A stretch of 64,000 nt of DNA from DATKNA01 sp963755755 (GCA_963755755.1 CAVWLJ010000010.1:806001-870000), one strand, 5' to 3'; positions 11,529 to 20,266 are shown, counted from the first letter of the stretch. Notes: generated from the sequence alone by a model not told the origin. Translations and numbers: made by a program.

Positions 11529-12424
11529 GGCGCCCGTTCGGTGAGCGCCTCGACGCGGCGGTCGCCGCGCGCGGACCGCTCTGCGTCGGCATCGACCCGC
11601 ACCCCGGGCTGCTCGCCGACTGGGGGCTGACGGACGACGCCCGCGGCCTGGAGACGTTCGCGCTGGCGGTCGTCGACGCGCTCGCCGACCGGGTCGCGGT
11701 GCTCAAGCCCCAGGCCGCGTTCTTCGAGCGGCACGGGTCGCGGGGCATCGCCGTCCTCGAACGCGTGCTCGCGGAGGCCGCGGACGCCGCCGCGCTGACG
11801 ATCGCCGACGCCAAGCGCGGGGACATCGGCTCCACCATGGCCGCCTACGCGGACGCCTTCCTCGGCGAGGGGTCCCCGCTGGCCGCGGACGCCGTCACCG
11901 TCTCGCCGTTCCTCGGCTTCGGCTCGCTCGCACCCGTCCTGCAGCGGGCGCGCGCCACCGGCCGCGGCGCCTTCGTCCTGGCCCTGACCTCGAACCCCGA
12001 GGGCGCCCAGGTGCAGCACGCGATCACGGACGCCGGGACGACCGTGGCTCAGGCCCTCCTGGACGCCGTGCGTGCCGAGAACGTGGCCGATGGTGCCGCC
12101 TCGGGTGCCCCATCGGGCTCCTTCGGGGTGGTCGTCGGCGCGACCGTGGGCGACGTGACCGCCGTGGCCCCGCACCTGGACGTCGCCGGCCCCGTCCTCG
12201 CCCCGGGGCTCGGCGCGCAGGGCGGTTCGGCGCAGGACCTCGAGCGCGTCTTCGGCCCTGTGCTGCGGCATGTCCTGCCCAGCGTGAGCCGGGAGGTGCT
12301 GCGCGCGGGCTCCGGACTCCCGTCCGCGGACGCCGCCGCGCGGCGGCGCGCGCTGCGGACGGCGGCCGAGGAGGCGCTGGCCGGCGTGCGGCCGGTGTTC
12401 GACGGCCGGAGCCACCAGGTGTGA
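11525..12424 (+). CDS. pyrF: Orotidine 5'-phosphate decarboxylase, class 2
   Basis: This enzyme decarboxylates OMP to UMP, the last step of the pathway. At 299 residues it belongs to the longer class 2 found in actinobacteria. The catalytic Asp-Lys-Asp array is in TIADAKRGDIGST (about 94-106), with substrate-phosphate contacts near the C-terminal VLAPGLGAQGG (about 220). GTG 11525 overlaps the pyrD stop by 4 nt. It is the last gene of the pyr operon; about 145 nt separate it from mihF, which has its own promoter-like sequences. Confidence 0.95.
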   Translation: MRRPFGERLDAAVAARGPLCVGIDPHPGLLADWGLTDDARGLETFALAVVDALADRVAVLKPQAAFFERHGSRGIAVLERVLAEAADAAALTIADAKRGDIGSTMAAYADAFLGEGSPLAADAVTVSPFLGFGSLAPVLQRARATGRGAFVLALTSNPEGAQVQHAITDAGTTVAQALLDAVRAENVADGAASGAPSGSFGVVVGATVGDVTAVAPHLDVAGPVLAPGLGAQGGSAQDLERVFGPVLRHVLPSVSREVLRAGSGLPSADAAARRRALRTAAEEALAGVRPVFDGRSHQV

Positions 12425-12467
12425 CCTGATTCGTCCCCCCGCGTTGCCGCGCGGGCCGCGGTGTCGG

Positions 12468-12513
12468 TAGGTTCGTCGCTTGCGGCGGGGGCGCCATTGA
12501 CCGGCCGTACCAT
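12468..12513 (+). promoter_or_regulatory. Candidate -10 boxes upstream of mihF
   Basis: TAGGTT at about 12470 and TACCAT at about 12508 are two TANNNT-type -10 candidates in the pyrF-mihF gap. The nearer one would give a leader of about 55 nt. Neither has a clear -35. Confidence 0.3.
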
Positions 12514-12569
12514 CTGACCTGCAGGATCGTCCCGACCCCGCTCGTTCCGATCGACCCGAGGTGACCTAC

Positions 12570-12884
12570 GTGGCACTGCCTCCCCTGACCCCCGAGCAGA
12601 GGGCCGCCGCCCTGGAGAAGGCTGCGGCCGCACGCCGTGCGCGCGCCGAGGTGAAGAACCGGTTGAAGTACTCCCAGGGCTCCCTCGGGGACGTCATCAA
12701 GGAGGGGCAGACGGACGAGGTCATCGGCAAGATCAAGGTCTCGGCCCTCCTCGAGGCGCTGCCCGGCGTGGGCAAGGTGCGCGCCCGGCAGATCATGGAA
12801 GAGATCGGCATCTCCGAGTCCCGCCGCGTCCGCGGCCTCGGCGCGAACCAGATCGCCGCGCTCGTCGAGCGCTTCAACCGCTGA
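12570..12884 (+). CDS. mihF: Actinobacterial integration host factor (mIHF)
   Basis: mIHF is a small nucleoid protein that binds and bends DNA in actinobacteria; it is unrelated to the alpha/beta IHF of enterobacteria. The 104-residue product starts MALPPLTPEQRAAALEKA and carries the helix-two-turn-helix DNA-binding region LLEALPGVGKVRARQIMEEIGI (about 54-75). GTG 12570 is preferred over GTG 12561 because the ribosome-binding site GAGGTGA (12559-12565) precedes it by 4 nt and family members begin with this peptide. It is followed closely by gmk, as in other actinobacteria. Confidence 0.95.
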   Translation: MALPPLTPEQRAAALEKAAAARRARAEVKNRLKYSQGSLGDVIKEGQTDEVIGKIKVSALLEALPGVGKVRARQIMEEIGISESRRVRGLGANQIAALVERFNR

Positions 12885-12888
12885 CCTC

Positions 12889-13500
12889 GTGGGCTCCGGC
12901 GCCGAGACGATCCCGCCCGAGCCGCGTCGGCTGACGGTCCTCGCCGGTCCGACGGCCGTGGGCAAGGGCACCATGTCCGCCGACATCCGGGAGCGCTACC
13001 CCGAGGTCTGGCTCTCGGTGTCGGCGACGACACGCCCGCCCCGCCCGGGGGAGATCCACGGCAAGCACTACTGGTTCGTCTCCGAGGCCGAGTTCGACCA
13101 GATGGTCGCCGACGACGAACTGCTCGAGTGGGCGGTCGTGCACGGGCGCCACCGGTACGGCACGCCACGGCGGGCGGTCGAGGAAGCGCTCCGCGAAGGG
13201 CGGCCCGCGCTGCTCGAGATCGACCTGCAGGGCGCGCGCAAGGTCAAGCAGGCGATGCCGAGGGCGCTCTTCGTGTTCCTGGCGCCGCCCTCGTGGGCGG
13301 AGCTCGTCCGGCGCCTCGTCGGGCGCGGCACCGAGAGCGCGGAGGAGCGGGAGCGCCGGCTGGACACCGCCCGGCTCGAGCTGGCGTCGGAGTCGGAGTT
13401 CGACGTGACCATCGTCAACGACGACGTGCACCGGGCCACCGACGAGCTCGTACACTGTATGGGACTCGTGCCACGCCCCCTCGGCGTGGCCCGCGGCTGA
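12889..13500 (+). CDS. gmk: Guanylate kinase
   Basis: Gmk phosphorylates GMP to GDP with ATP. The 203-residue product shows the P-loop GPTAVGKGT (about 25-33), the GMP-binding SATTRPPRPGEIHGKHYWF (about 45-63) and the lid/arginine region ERERRLDTARLEL. The P-loop has A-V-G-K in place of the commoner S-G-V-G-K arrangement, as in other actinobacteria. GTG 12889 is 4 nt after mihF. RpoZ and CoaBC follow, the usual gmk-rpoZ-coaBC-metK order. Confidence 0.95.
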   Translation: MGSGAETIPPEPRRLTVLAGPTAVGKGTMSADIRERYPEVWLSVSATTRPPRPGEIHGKHYWFVSEAEFDQMVADDELLEWAVVHGRHRYGTPRRAVEEALREGRPALLEIDLQGARKVKQAMPRALFVFLAPPSWAELVRRLVGRGTESAEERERRLDTARLELASESEFDVTIVNDDVHRATDELVHCMGLVPRPLGVARG

Positions 13501-13569
13501 CGACGGCCGATCGACCTCGGTCGACCGGATGCGTCGGCCCGTTCCCGACATCCGAAGTGGAGTGACCCC

Positions 13570-13833
13570 GTGGCCGGCACCGTCGCGTCGCCCGAAGGCA
13601 TCACCAACCCCCCGATCGACGACCTGCTCGAGAAGACCGACAGCAAGTACGCTCTCGTGATCTTCGCCGCGAAGCGCGCCCGTCAGATCAACGCCTACTA
13701 CTCCCAGCTCGGCGAGGGCCTGCTCGAGTACGTCGGCCCGCTCGTGGAGACCCACGTGCAGGAGAAGCCGCTCTCCGTGGCCCTGCGCGAGATCAACACC
13801 GGTCTGCTCGTCTCCGAGCCGACCGGGGAATGA
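13570..13833 (+). CDS. rpoZ: RNA polymerase omega subunit
   Basis: Omega binds the beta-prime subunit and assists RNA polymerase assembly; in some bacteria it contributes to ppGpp response. The 87-residue product has the family core TDSKYALVIFAAKRARQINAYY (about 22-43) and KPLSVALREI near the C-terminus. The start GTG 13570 follows AGTGGAGTGACC, which serves as ribosome-binding site. Its stop overlaps the ATG of coaBC, so the two are coupled. Confidence 0.95.
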   Translation: MAGTVASPEGITNPPIDDLLEKTDSKYALVIFAAKRARQINAYYSQLGEGLLEYVGPLVETHVQEKPLSVALREINTGLLVSEPTGE

Positions 13834-15113
13834 CCCCTCCTTCCGACACCGCCGGGGCGGCCGCGGGGCGTACGCCCCGGGTCGTCCTCGGCGTCTCGGG
13901 GGGCATCGCCGCGTACAAGGCGTGTCTCCTGCTGCGGCTGCTGACCGAGTCCGGGCACGACGTCACCGTCGTCCCCACGGCTGCCGCGCTGGAGTTCGTG
14001 GGTGCGCCGACCTGGGCGGCGCTCTCCGGGCACGCCGTCGCGACGACGGTGTGGGAGGGCGTCGAATCCGTCCCGCACGTGCGGCTCGGGCGCGAGGCCG
14101 ACCTCGTCGTCGTGGCACCAGCCACCGCCGACCTGCTCGCGCGGGCCGCGCACGGCCTCGCCGACGACCTGCTGACCTCGACGCTGCTGACGGCGCGGTG
14201 CCCGGTCCTGCTGGCTCCGGCGATGCACACCGAGATGTGGCTCCACCCCGCGACGCAGGCCAACGTCGCGACCCTGCGCGAGCGCGGCGTGGTCGTGCTC
14301 GACCCGGCGTCCGGCCGTCTCACCGGGGCGGACACCGGCCCCGGCCGCCTCCCCGAGCCGGAGGCGATCTTCGCCGCCGCGCTGACCCTGCTGCGCCGCG
14401 GTTCCGCCGGGCCGGACCTGCGCGGCCGGCGCGTCGTCGTCTCCGCGGGCGGCACGCGCGAGCCGCTCGACCCGGTCCGCTACCTCGGCAACCGCTCGTC
14501 GGGGCGGCAGGGCTTCGCGCTCGCCGCCACCGCCGCCGCCCGCGGTGCCGCCGTGACCCTCGTCGCCGCGAACACCGAGCTGGTGCCGCCCGCCGGCGTG
14601 AACGTCGTCCCCGTGAGTAGTGCCGAGGAGCTCCGCCGGGCCGTCCGGGACGCCGCTGCCGGCGCGGACGCCGTCGTCATGGCCGCGGCGGTGGCCGACT
14701 TCCGGCCCGTCAAGGTCGCCGACACGAAGATCAAGAAGACCGACGACCCGTTCGACGTGCCGCGGCTCGAGCTCGAACGGACCGTGGACGTGCTCGCGGA
14801 GCTCGTGGCCGCCCGGATACCCGGCCAGGTCGTCGTCGGCTTCGCCGCGGAGACCGGTGACGCCGCCGCCGACGTCCTCACCCACGCCCGCGCGAAGCTG
14901 GCCCGCAAGGGCAGCGACCTGCTCGTGGTCAACGACGTCGCCGGCGGCGGCGTCTTCGGCCGGAGCCGGAACGCCGTCACCATCCTGGACGCCGGCGGTG
15001 GCAGCCGCGTCGTCCCGGAAGGGACGAAGGAGGAGATCGCCGACGCGGTCTGGGACGTCGTGGCCGACCTGTGGACGCACGGGCGGCGGACGCCGGACGC
15101 GCCGGTAGAGTGA
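13830..15113 (+). CDS. coaBC: Bifunctional phosphopantothenoylcysteine decarboxylase / synthetase
   Basis: CoaBC carries out two steps of coenzyme A synthesis: CTP-dependent cysteine addition to phosphopantothenate (CoaB, C-terminal) and FMN-dependent decarboxylation (CoaC, N-terminal). The CoaC half shows GVSGGIAAYKA (about 13-23) and LLAPAMHTEMW (about 128-138; His replaces the usual Asn of PAMN). The CoaB half shows SAGGTREPLDPVRYLGNRSSG (about 206-226) and ADFRPVKVADTKIKK with the catalytic lysine. The 427-residue length is normal. ATG 13830 overlaps the rpoZ stop. Confidence 0.95.
   Translation: MTPPSDTAGAAAGRTPRVVLGVSGGIAAYKACLLLRLLTESGHDVTVVPTAAALEFVGAPTWAALSGHAVATTVWEGVESVPHVRLGREADLVVVAPATADLLARAAHGLADDLLTSTLLTARCPVLLAPAMHTEMWLHPATQANVATLRERGVVVLDPASGRLTGADTGPGRLPEPEAIFAAALTLLRRGSAGPDLRGRRVVVSAGGTREPLDPVRYLGNRSSGRQGFALAATAAARGAAVTLVAANTELVPPAGVNVVPVSSAEELRRAVRDAAAGADAVVMAAAVADFRPVKVADTKIKKTDDPFDVPRLELERTVDVLAELVAARIPGQVVVGFAAETGDAAADVLTHARAKLARKGSDLLVVNDVAGGGVFGRSRNAVTILDAGGGSRVVPEGTKEEIADAVWDVVADLWTHGRRTPDAPVE
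15106..15111 (+). promoter_or_regulatory. Candidate -10 box for metK
   Basis: TAGAGT in GGTAGAGTGACC, overlapping the coaBC stop codon, fits the TANNNT -10 and would give a metK leader of about 60 nt. No SAM riboswitch is recognisable in this leader. Confidence 0.4.
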
Positions 15114-15177
15114 CCGTTCGATCCAGACGCCGGCCCCACCGGAGGGGTCAGTCAGCAGCCGCTGCGACAGGAGTGCC

Positions 15178-16368
15178 GTGACGTACCGACTCTTCACCTC
15201 GGAGTCCGTGACCGAGGGTCACCCGGACAAGATCTGCGACCAGATCAGCGATGCCGTGCTCGACGCGCTGCTCCGCGAGGACCCGCGTAGCCGGGTCGCC
15301 GTCGAGACCATGGTCACGACCGGCCTCGTCCACGTGGCCGGTGAGGTGACGACGGCGGGGTACGCCGACATCCCCGGCATCGTTCGCTCGACGATCCTGG
15401 ACATCGGTTACGACTCCTCCAGCAAGGGCTTCGACGGCAACTCCTGCGGAGTCTCCGTCTCGATCGGCTCGCAGTCGCCCGACATCGCGCAGGGCGTGGA
15501 CACCGCCTACGAGGCCCGTGTCGAGGGCGACGCCGACCCGCTGGACCTGCAGGGCGCCGGCGATCAGGGCCTCATGTTCGGTTACGCCTGCGACGACACC
15601 CCGCAGCTCATGCCGCTGCCGATCTGGCTCGCGCACCGGCTCGCCCAGCGCCTCTCCGAGGTCCGCAAGACCGGCGAGGTCCCGTACCTGCGGCCCGACG
15701 GCAAGACCCAGGTGACGATCGCCTACGAGGGCGACCGGGCCGTGGCTCTCGACACCGTCGTCGTCTCCAGCCAGCACGCCGGGGATGTCTCCCTGGAGAA
15801 CCTGCTCCAGCCCGACGTGGCCGACCACGTCGTCAAGGGCGTCGTCGACGAGATCGACATCGACACGTCCTCGTTCCGGCTGCTCGTCAACCCCACCGGC
15901 CGGTTCGAGATCGGCGGCCCCATGGGTGACGCCGGCCTCACCGGCCGGAAGATCATCGTGGACACCTACGGCGGGTACGCCCGGCACGGCGGCGGCGCCT
16001 TCTCCGGGAAGGACCCGTCGAAGGTCGACCGCTCCGCCGCCTACGCCATGCGCTGGGTGGCGAAGAACGTCGTCGCGGCCGGGCTCGCCCGCCGGTGCGA
16101 GGTCCAGGTCGCCTACGCGATCGGCAAGGCCCAGCCGGTCGGCCTCTACGTCGAGACCTTCGGCACCGAGGCGGTGCCCTTGGAGACGATCCAGAAGGCC
16201 ATCCGCGAGGTCTTCGACCTGCGGCCGGCGGCCATCATCCGCGACCTCGACCTGCTCCGCCCGATCTACTCGGCGACCGCCGCCTACGGGCACTTCGGCC
16301 GGGAACTGCCGGAGTTCACCTGGGAGCGCACCGACCGCGTCGAGGCGCTGCGGTCGGTGGTGGGCTGA
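15178..16368 (+). CDS. metK: S-adenosylmethionine synthetase
   Basis: MetK makes S-adenosylmethionine from methionine and ATP. The 396-residue product has the N-terminal FTSESVTEGHPDKICDQISDA segment (about 6-26), a central GAGDQGLMFGYA (about 126-137) and the C-terminal signature GGGAFSGKDPSKVDRSAAY (about 272-290). GTG 15178 is preceded by GACAGGAG at 15168-15175. The gene lies between coaBC and priA, the common actinobacterial order. Confidence 0.97.
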   Translation: MTYRLFTSESVTEGHPDKICDQISDAVLDALLREDPRSRVAVETMVTTGLVHVAGEVTTAGYADIPGIVRSTILDIGYDSSSKGFDGNSCGVSVSIGSQSPDIAQGVDTAYEARVEGDADPLDLQGAGDQGLMFGYACDDTPQLMPLPIWLAHRLAQRLSEVRKTGEVPYLRPDGKTQVTIAYEGDRAVALDTVVVSSQHAGDVSLENLLQPDVADHVVKGVVDEIDIDTSSFRLLVNPTGRFEIGGPMGDAGLTGRKIIVDTYGGYARHGGGAFSGKDPSKVDRSAAYAMRWVAKNVVAAGLARRCEVQVAYAIGKAQPVGLYVETFGTEAVPLETIQKAIREVFDLRPAAIIRDLDLLRPIYSATAAYGHFGRELPEFTWERTDRVEALRSVVG

Positions 16369-16491
16369 ACCGCCCTGAGTCGACCTGAGCCCGCGGAGGC
16401 GCCGGAGCAGCTCGAGCTCCTCCGCGCCACCACCCGAGGTCGTGTTCGGGAGGGCCCGAAGCCGCCCGTTGGCCTCGCCGCCACCCTGCCC

Positions 16492-18441
16492 GTGGCGCGC
16501 GTCGTGGTCGACGTCCTGCCCGCGCACCTCGACCGGCCGTTCGACTACGCCGTCCCGGAGGACCTGGCCGATCCAGCGCAGCCCGGTGTCCGGGTGCGGG
16601 TCCGGTTCGCCGGTCAGGACGTCGACGGCTTCGTCGTCGAGCGCGTGGAGCGGAGCGAGCACGAGGGGCGCCTGACGCCGCTGCGCCGCGTCGTCTCGCC
16701 CGAGCCCGTGCTTGCGCCCGCCGTGCTGGCGCTGTGCCGGGCTGTCGCCGACCGGTACGCCGGCACCCTCGCGGACGTCCTGCGCCTGGCCGTGCCGCCC
16801 CGGCACGCCCGCACCGAGACCGGTCCTTCCCCTCTCGCCGATCATGCGAACTCCGCCGATCACGAGCCGGCCGGCGCGCCTGGCCCGGCCTGGGCCGGGT
16901 ACCCGGCCGCGCCGGCGTTCCTCGCCCGGCTCCGCTCCGGCGAGGCCCTCCGCGCAGTGTGGACGGCGCCCCCCGGGCGCCTCTGGGCGGACGCGGTCGC
17001 CGACGCCGTGGCCGCGACGGTGGCCGGGGGGCGCGGCGCACTTGTCGTCGTGCCCGACCGCCGTGACCTCGACCTCGTCGAAGGTGTGCTGGCTCGCCAG
17101 CTCGGCGTCCCGCCCGCCCGGCTGGAGGCCGACCTCGGCCCGGCCGCCCGGTACCGGGCGTTCCTGGCTGCGCTGCGCGGGCAGGCCCGCGTCGTCGTCG
17201 GCACCCGCGCCGCAGCCTTCGCGCCGGTCTCGGACCTGGGCCTCGTCGTGCTGTGGGACGACGGTGACGACCAGCACGCCGAGCCGCGCGCGCCGTACCC
17301 GCACGCCCGGGAGGTGCTCGCACTGCGGTCGGAGCTCGAGGGCACCGCGATCCTCGTCGGAGGCTGGTCGCGGACGGCGGAGGGCGCTGCGCTCGTCGCG
17401 TCCGGCTGGGCCCGCGCGCTGGAGCCGGACCGCGCCGTCCGGCGCCGGGACTGGCCGCGTGTGCTGCTCGCCGCCGACGGCGACGGCGATCCGCTTGCGA
17501 GGGCCGCGCGGATCCCGGCGTCCGCCTGGCGCGCCGCCCACGACGCGCTGCCCGCGGGCCCGGTCCTCGTCCAGGTGCCGCGTGCCGGGTACCTGCCTGC
17601 GGTGGCGTGCGCGACCTGCCGGCGCCCGGCGCGCTGCCCCGCCTGCTCGGGGCCGTTGCGGCTGCCCCACGCGTACGGCGAAGGTCCCGGCTGCGGATGG
17701 TGCGGCCGGGTGTGGCCGGCCTGGACCTGCCCGCACTGCGAGGGCCGCCGGCTGCGCGCGTCGGCCGTCGGCGTCGACCGGACGGCGGAGGAACTCGGGC
17801 GGGCCTTCCCCGGCGCCACCGTCGTCGTCTCCCGAGCGGACCGCGAGCTGCCGGCCGTGCCGGCGACGAACGCGCTCGTCCTGGCGACGTCCGGCGTCGA
17901 GCCGTTCGCGCCCGCCGGGTACGCCGCGGCACTGCTGCTCGACGGCGACGCGCTGCTCGCCCGGCCCGACCTGCGGGCGGCCGAGGAGGCACTGCGCCGC
18001 TGGCGGGCGGCCGCCGCGCTGGTCCGGCCGTCGTCGGACGGCGGCGTCGTCGTGCTCGTCGCGGACCCCGCGGCCCCCGCAGCGCAGGCCCTCGTGCGCG
18101 GCGACCCGGCCGGGCACGCCGAGCGTGACCTGGCGGAGCGAGCCGCCCTGCAGCTGCCCCCGGCGGCGGCGGTGGCCGCCGTGACCGGTGAGGAGGCCGT
18201 GGTCACGCCCTTCGTGCAGGCGCTGGAGCTCCCCGCGGGGACGAGCGTGCTCGGACCGGTGCCGGTGCCGGCGCCGCGGCGGCCCGCCGCGGAGGAGGAG
18301 CTGACGCGCTACCTGCTCCGCGTCGACCCCTCCCGGCGGGGCGAGCTCGCGGCCGTGCTGCGGGCCGGCCTCGCCGTCCGCAGCGCCCGCCGCGATCCCG
18401 GCGCCCTGCGCATCCGGATCGACCCCCGCGACATCGGCTGA
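16492..18441 (+). CDS. priA: Primosomal protein N' (PriA), helicase-degenerate actinobacterial type
   Basis: PriA restarts collapsed replication forks. This 649-residue form keeps the N-terminal 3'-DNA-end domain (VARVVVDVLPAHLDRPFDYAVP) and the zinc-binding cysteines (CATCRRPARCPACSG...CGWCGRVW...CPHC, about 370-420). I see no Walker A lysine motif or DEAH box, so helicase activity is unlikely, as known for actinobacterial PriA. Upstream in frame from about 16375 the sequence encodes EQLELLRATTR...TLPVAR, which looks like the real N-terminus, but only a CTG (16375) is available as start; the start is therefore uncertain. Residues about 106-125 contain an arm-like stretch of the window's palindrome family. 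Confidence 0.9.
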   Translation: MARVVVDVLPAHLDRPFDYAVPEDLADPAQPGVRVRVRFAGQDVDGFVVERVERSEHEGRLTPLRRVVSPEPVLAPAVLALCRAVADRYAGTLADVLRLAVPPRHARTETGPSPLADHANSADHEPAGAPGPAWAGYPAAPAFLARLRSGEALRAVWTAPPGRLWADAVADAVAATVAGGRGALVVVPDRRDLDLVEGVLARQLGVPPARLEADLGPAARYRAFLAALRGQARVVVGTRAAAFAPVSDLGLVVLWDDGDDQHAEPRAPYPHAREVLALRSELEGTAILVGGWSRTAEGAALVASGWARALEPDRAVRRRDWPRVLLAADGDGDPLARAARIPASAWRAAHDALPAGPVLVQVPRAGYLPAVACATCRRPARCPACSGPLRLPHAYGEGPGCGWCGRVWPAWTCPHCEGRRLRASAVGVDRTAEELGRAFPGATVVVSRADRELPAVPATNALVLATSGVEPFAPAGYAAALLLDGDALLARPDLRAAEEALRRWRAAAALVRPSSDGGVVVLVADPAAPAAQALVRGDPAGHAERDLAERAALQLPPAAAVAAVTGEEAVVTPFVQALELPAGTSVLGPVPVPAPRRPAAEEELTRYLLRVDPSRRGELAAVLRAGLAVRSARRDPGALRIRIDPRDIG

Positions 18442-18462
18442 CCCACCAGCCGCCTCGCCCCT

Positions 18463-18539
18463 CTTGCGCTGATCATGCACTTCGCGGCGATCATGCATCT
18501 AACATGCATGATCGCCGCGAAGTGCATGATCACCGCAAG
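18463..18539. repeat. Long palindrome, TGATCATGCA family, type B
   Basis: The arms are 36 nt each (18463-18498 and 18504-18539), matching at 35 of 36 positions, around a 5-nt loop CTAAC. The arm core reads GATCATGCACTTCGCGGCGA followed by TCATGCAT, so TGCATGATC occurs twice per arm. The same right arm is found at 7082-7113. It lies 21 nt after the priA stop. Confidence 0.9.
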
Positions 18540-18593
18540 CGTACGCGTGAGAGCTGTCCGCGGTTCGAACCCCCCGGTGCCTCTCGCCACCTG

Positions 18594-18665
18594 CCGCTGA
18601 TCATGCAATCCGCGTTGATCAGTAGTCGCCCGGTCACTGATCAACGCGGATTGCATGATCAGCGG
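18594..18665. repeat. Long palindrome, TGATCATGCA family, type A
   Basis: The arms are perfect 30-nt inverted copies (18594-18623 and 18636-18665) around a 12-nt loop AGTCGCCCGGTC. The arm core is TGATCATGCAATCCGCG followed by TTGATC. The elements at 22802 and 61087 share this core and also have 12-nt loops. Confidence 0.92.
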
Positions 18666-18790
18666 GGGAGCTTGTCGGGTGAGGGGTCGCGGTCAGGGTG
18701 GGGGGCCGCGTCCGGGGCTGCGGGGCGGACGCCGCGGGCGTCCGGGGCTACCTAGACTTGACGCACCGCTCGCGATCCTCGAGGAGTTCC

Positions 18791-19336
18791 GTGGCCATCC
18801 AGCCCATCCGCCTGTTCGGCGACCCGGTCCTGCGCACGCCGGCGCAGCCGGTGGTCGACTTCGACAAGGAGCTGCGCCAGCTCGTCAAGGACCTCGAGGA
18901 GACGATGATGGACGCGCCGGGCGCGGGGCTGGCCGCTCCGCAGATCGGCGTCGGCCTGCGCGTCTTCACGTACTACGTGGACAGCACCCTCGGCCACCTC
19001 GTGAACCCCAGCCTCGACCTCTCGGAGGAGGAGCAGGACGGCGAGGAGGGCTGCCTGTCCTTCCCCGGCCTCGCCTACGACACGAAGCGCGCGCTGCGGG
19101 TCGTCGCCAAGGGCTTCGACATGCACGGCGAGCCTGTGGTGATCGAGGGCAGCGAGCTGCTCGCCCGGGCCATCCAGCACGAGACCGACCACCTCGACGG
19201 CATCCTGTTCATCGACCGGCTCGACAAGGCCCAGCGCAAGCTCGCACTCAAGGCGATCCGTGAGGCCGAGTGGGCCGGCGCCCCCGCGCCCCAGGTCAAG
19301 GTCAGCCCGCACGGCACGTTCGGCAAGGCGCTGTAG
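18791..19336 (+). CDS. def: Peptide deformylase
   Basis: This metalloenzyme removes the formyl group from nascent N-terminal methionine. All three motifs are present in the 181-residue product: GAGLAAPQIG (about 45-54), EEGCLSFPG (about 88-96, cysteine ligand) and QHETDHLDG (about 132-140, two histidine ligands and the catalytic Glu). GTG 18791 is preceded by GAGGAG at 18781-18786. It lies 3 nt upstream of fmt, so formyl removal and addition are encoded together. Confidence 0.96.
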   Translation: MAIQPIRLFGDPVLRTPAQPVVDFDKELRQLVKDLEETMMDAPGAGLAAPQIGVGLRVFTYYVDSTLGHLVNPSLDLSEEEQDGEEGCLSFPGLAYDTKRALRVVAKGFDMHGEPVVIEGSELLARAIQHETDHLDGILFIDRLDKAQRKLALKAIREAEWAGAPAPQVKVSPHGTFGKAL

Positions 19337-19339
19337 CCG

Positions 19340-20266
19340 ATGCGGCTGGTGTTCGCCGGGACGCCGGCGGTCGCGATCCCCGCGCTCGACGCGATCGCCG
19401 GGTCGCGGCACGAGCTCGTCGCGGTCGTCACCCGGCCCGACGCGCCCGCCGGCCGCGGCCGCAAGGAGACCCGCTCCCCGGTCGGACAGTGGGCCGACGC
19501 CCACGGCGTCCCCGCCCTGCAGCCGGTCAAGCCGTCCCAGCCGGACTTCCTCGAAGCGCTCGCCGACCTGCGGCCCGACTGCTGCCCGGTCGTCGCCTAC
19601 GGCGCGCTCGTGCCGAAGAGCGCCCTCGACGTCCCCCGGCACGGCTGGGTCAACCTGCACTTCTCGCTGCTGCCCGCGTGGCGGGGCGCGGCCCCCGTCC
19701 AGCGAGCGATCATGGCCGGCGACGAGGTGACCGGGGCGACCACCTTCCGGCTCGAGCGGGGGCTCGACACCGGACCGGTCTTCGGCGTGCTCACCGAGAC
19801 GATCCGCCCGGCCGACACCGCAGGAGATCTCCTCGACCGGCTGTCAACCGCCGGTGCCGGCCTGCTCGTCGCCACCCTCGACGGCATCGACGAGGGCACG
19901 CTCGTCCCGGTCCCGCAGCCCGCCGAGGGCGTGTCCCTGGCACCGAAGGTGACGGTCGACGAGGCCAGGGTCGACTGGTCGAAGCCGCCGCACGTGGTGG
20001 ACCGCCTCATCCGCGGGTGCACCCCGGCGCCCGGCGCCTGGACCACGTTCCGGGCCGAGCGGCTCAAGCTCGGGCCGCTGCGCGAGGTCGGTGACCGGGT
20101 GCCTGGCGCCGAGCAGGGCCTCGCCGTCGCACGCGACCGGGTCTCCTACCGGACCGAGCGGCACGAGCTCGTGCTCGGCGACGTCCAGCCGCCTGGCAAG
20201 CGGATGATGCCGGCCGCCGACTGGGCCCGGGGCGCGCGCATCCAGCCGGGGGAGCTGTTCGTATGA
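19340..20266 (+). CDS. fmt: Methionyl-tRNA formyltransferase
   Basis: Fmt formylates initiator Met-tRNA using 10-formyl-tetrahydrofolate. The 308-residue product has the N-terminal MRLVFAGTPAVAIPAL, the catalytic SLLPAWRGAAPVQRAIM segment (about 110-126; the conserved Asn and His lie just before it in WVNLHFS) and a C-terminal OB-like domain. ATG 19340 follows def closely, and the stop overlaps the rsmB ATG by 4 nt, giving a def-fmt-rsmB operon. Confidence 0.96.
   Translation: MRLVFAGTPAVAIPALDAIAGSRHELVAVVTRPDAPAGRGRKETRSPVGQWADAHGVPALQPVKPSQPDFLEALADLRPDCCPVVAYGALVPKSALDVPRHGWVNLHFSLLPAWRGAAPVQRAIMAGDEVTGATTFRLERGLDTGPVFGVLTETIRPADTAGDLLDRLSTAGAGLLVATLDGIDEGTLVPVPQPAEGVSLAPKVTVDEARVDWSKPPHVVDRLIRGCTPAPGAWTTFRAERLKLGPLREVGDRVPGAEQGLAVARDRVSYRTERHELVLGDVQPPGKRMMPAADWARGARIQPGELFV

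Larger units (their letters stand above)
18442..18790. other. priA-def intergenic region with two palindromes
   Basis: This 349-nt gap holds two members of the TGATCATGCA palindrome family and no convincing gene. Between them, 18562-18591 resembles the 3' end of a tRNA (GGTTCGAAC, then GCCTCTC-G-CCA), but the T stem does not pair properly. A -10-like TAGACT at about 18752 could serve def. Confidence 0.6.

Noticed and set aside
15112..15177. Possible SAM riboswitch upstream of metK
   Set aside because: The leader is only about 60 nt and lacks the conserved SAM-I, SAM-II or SAM-IV core sequences.
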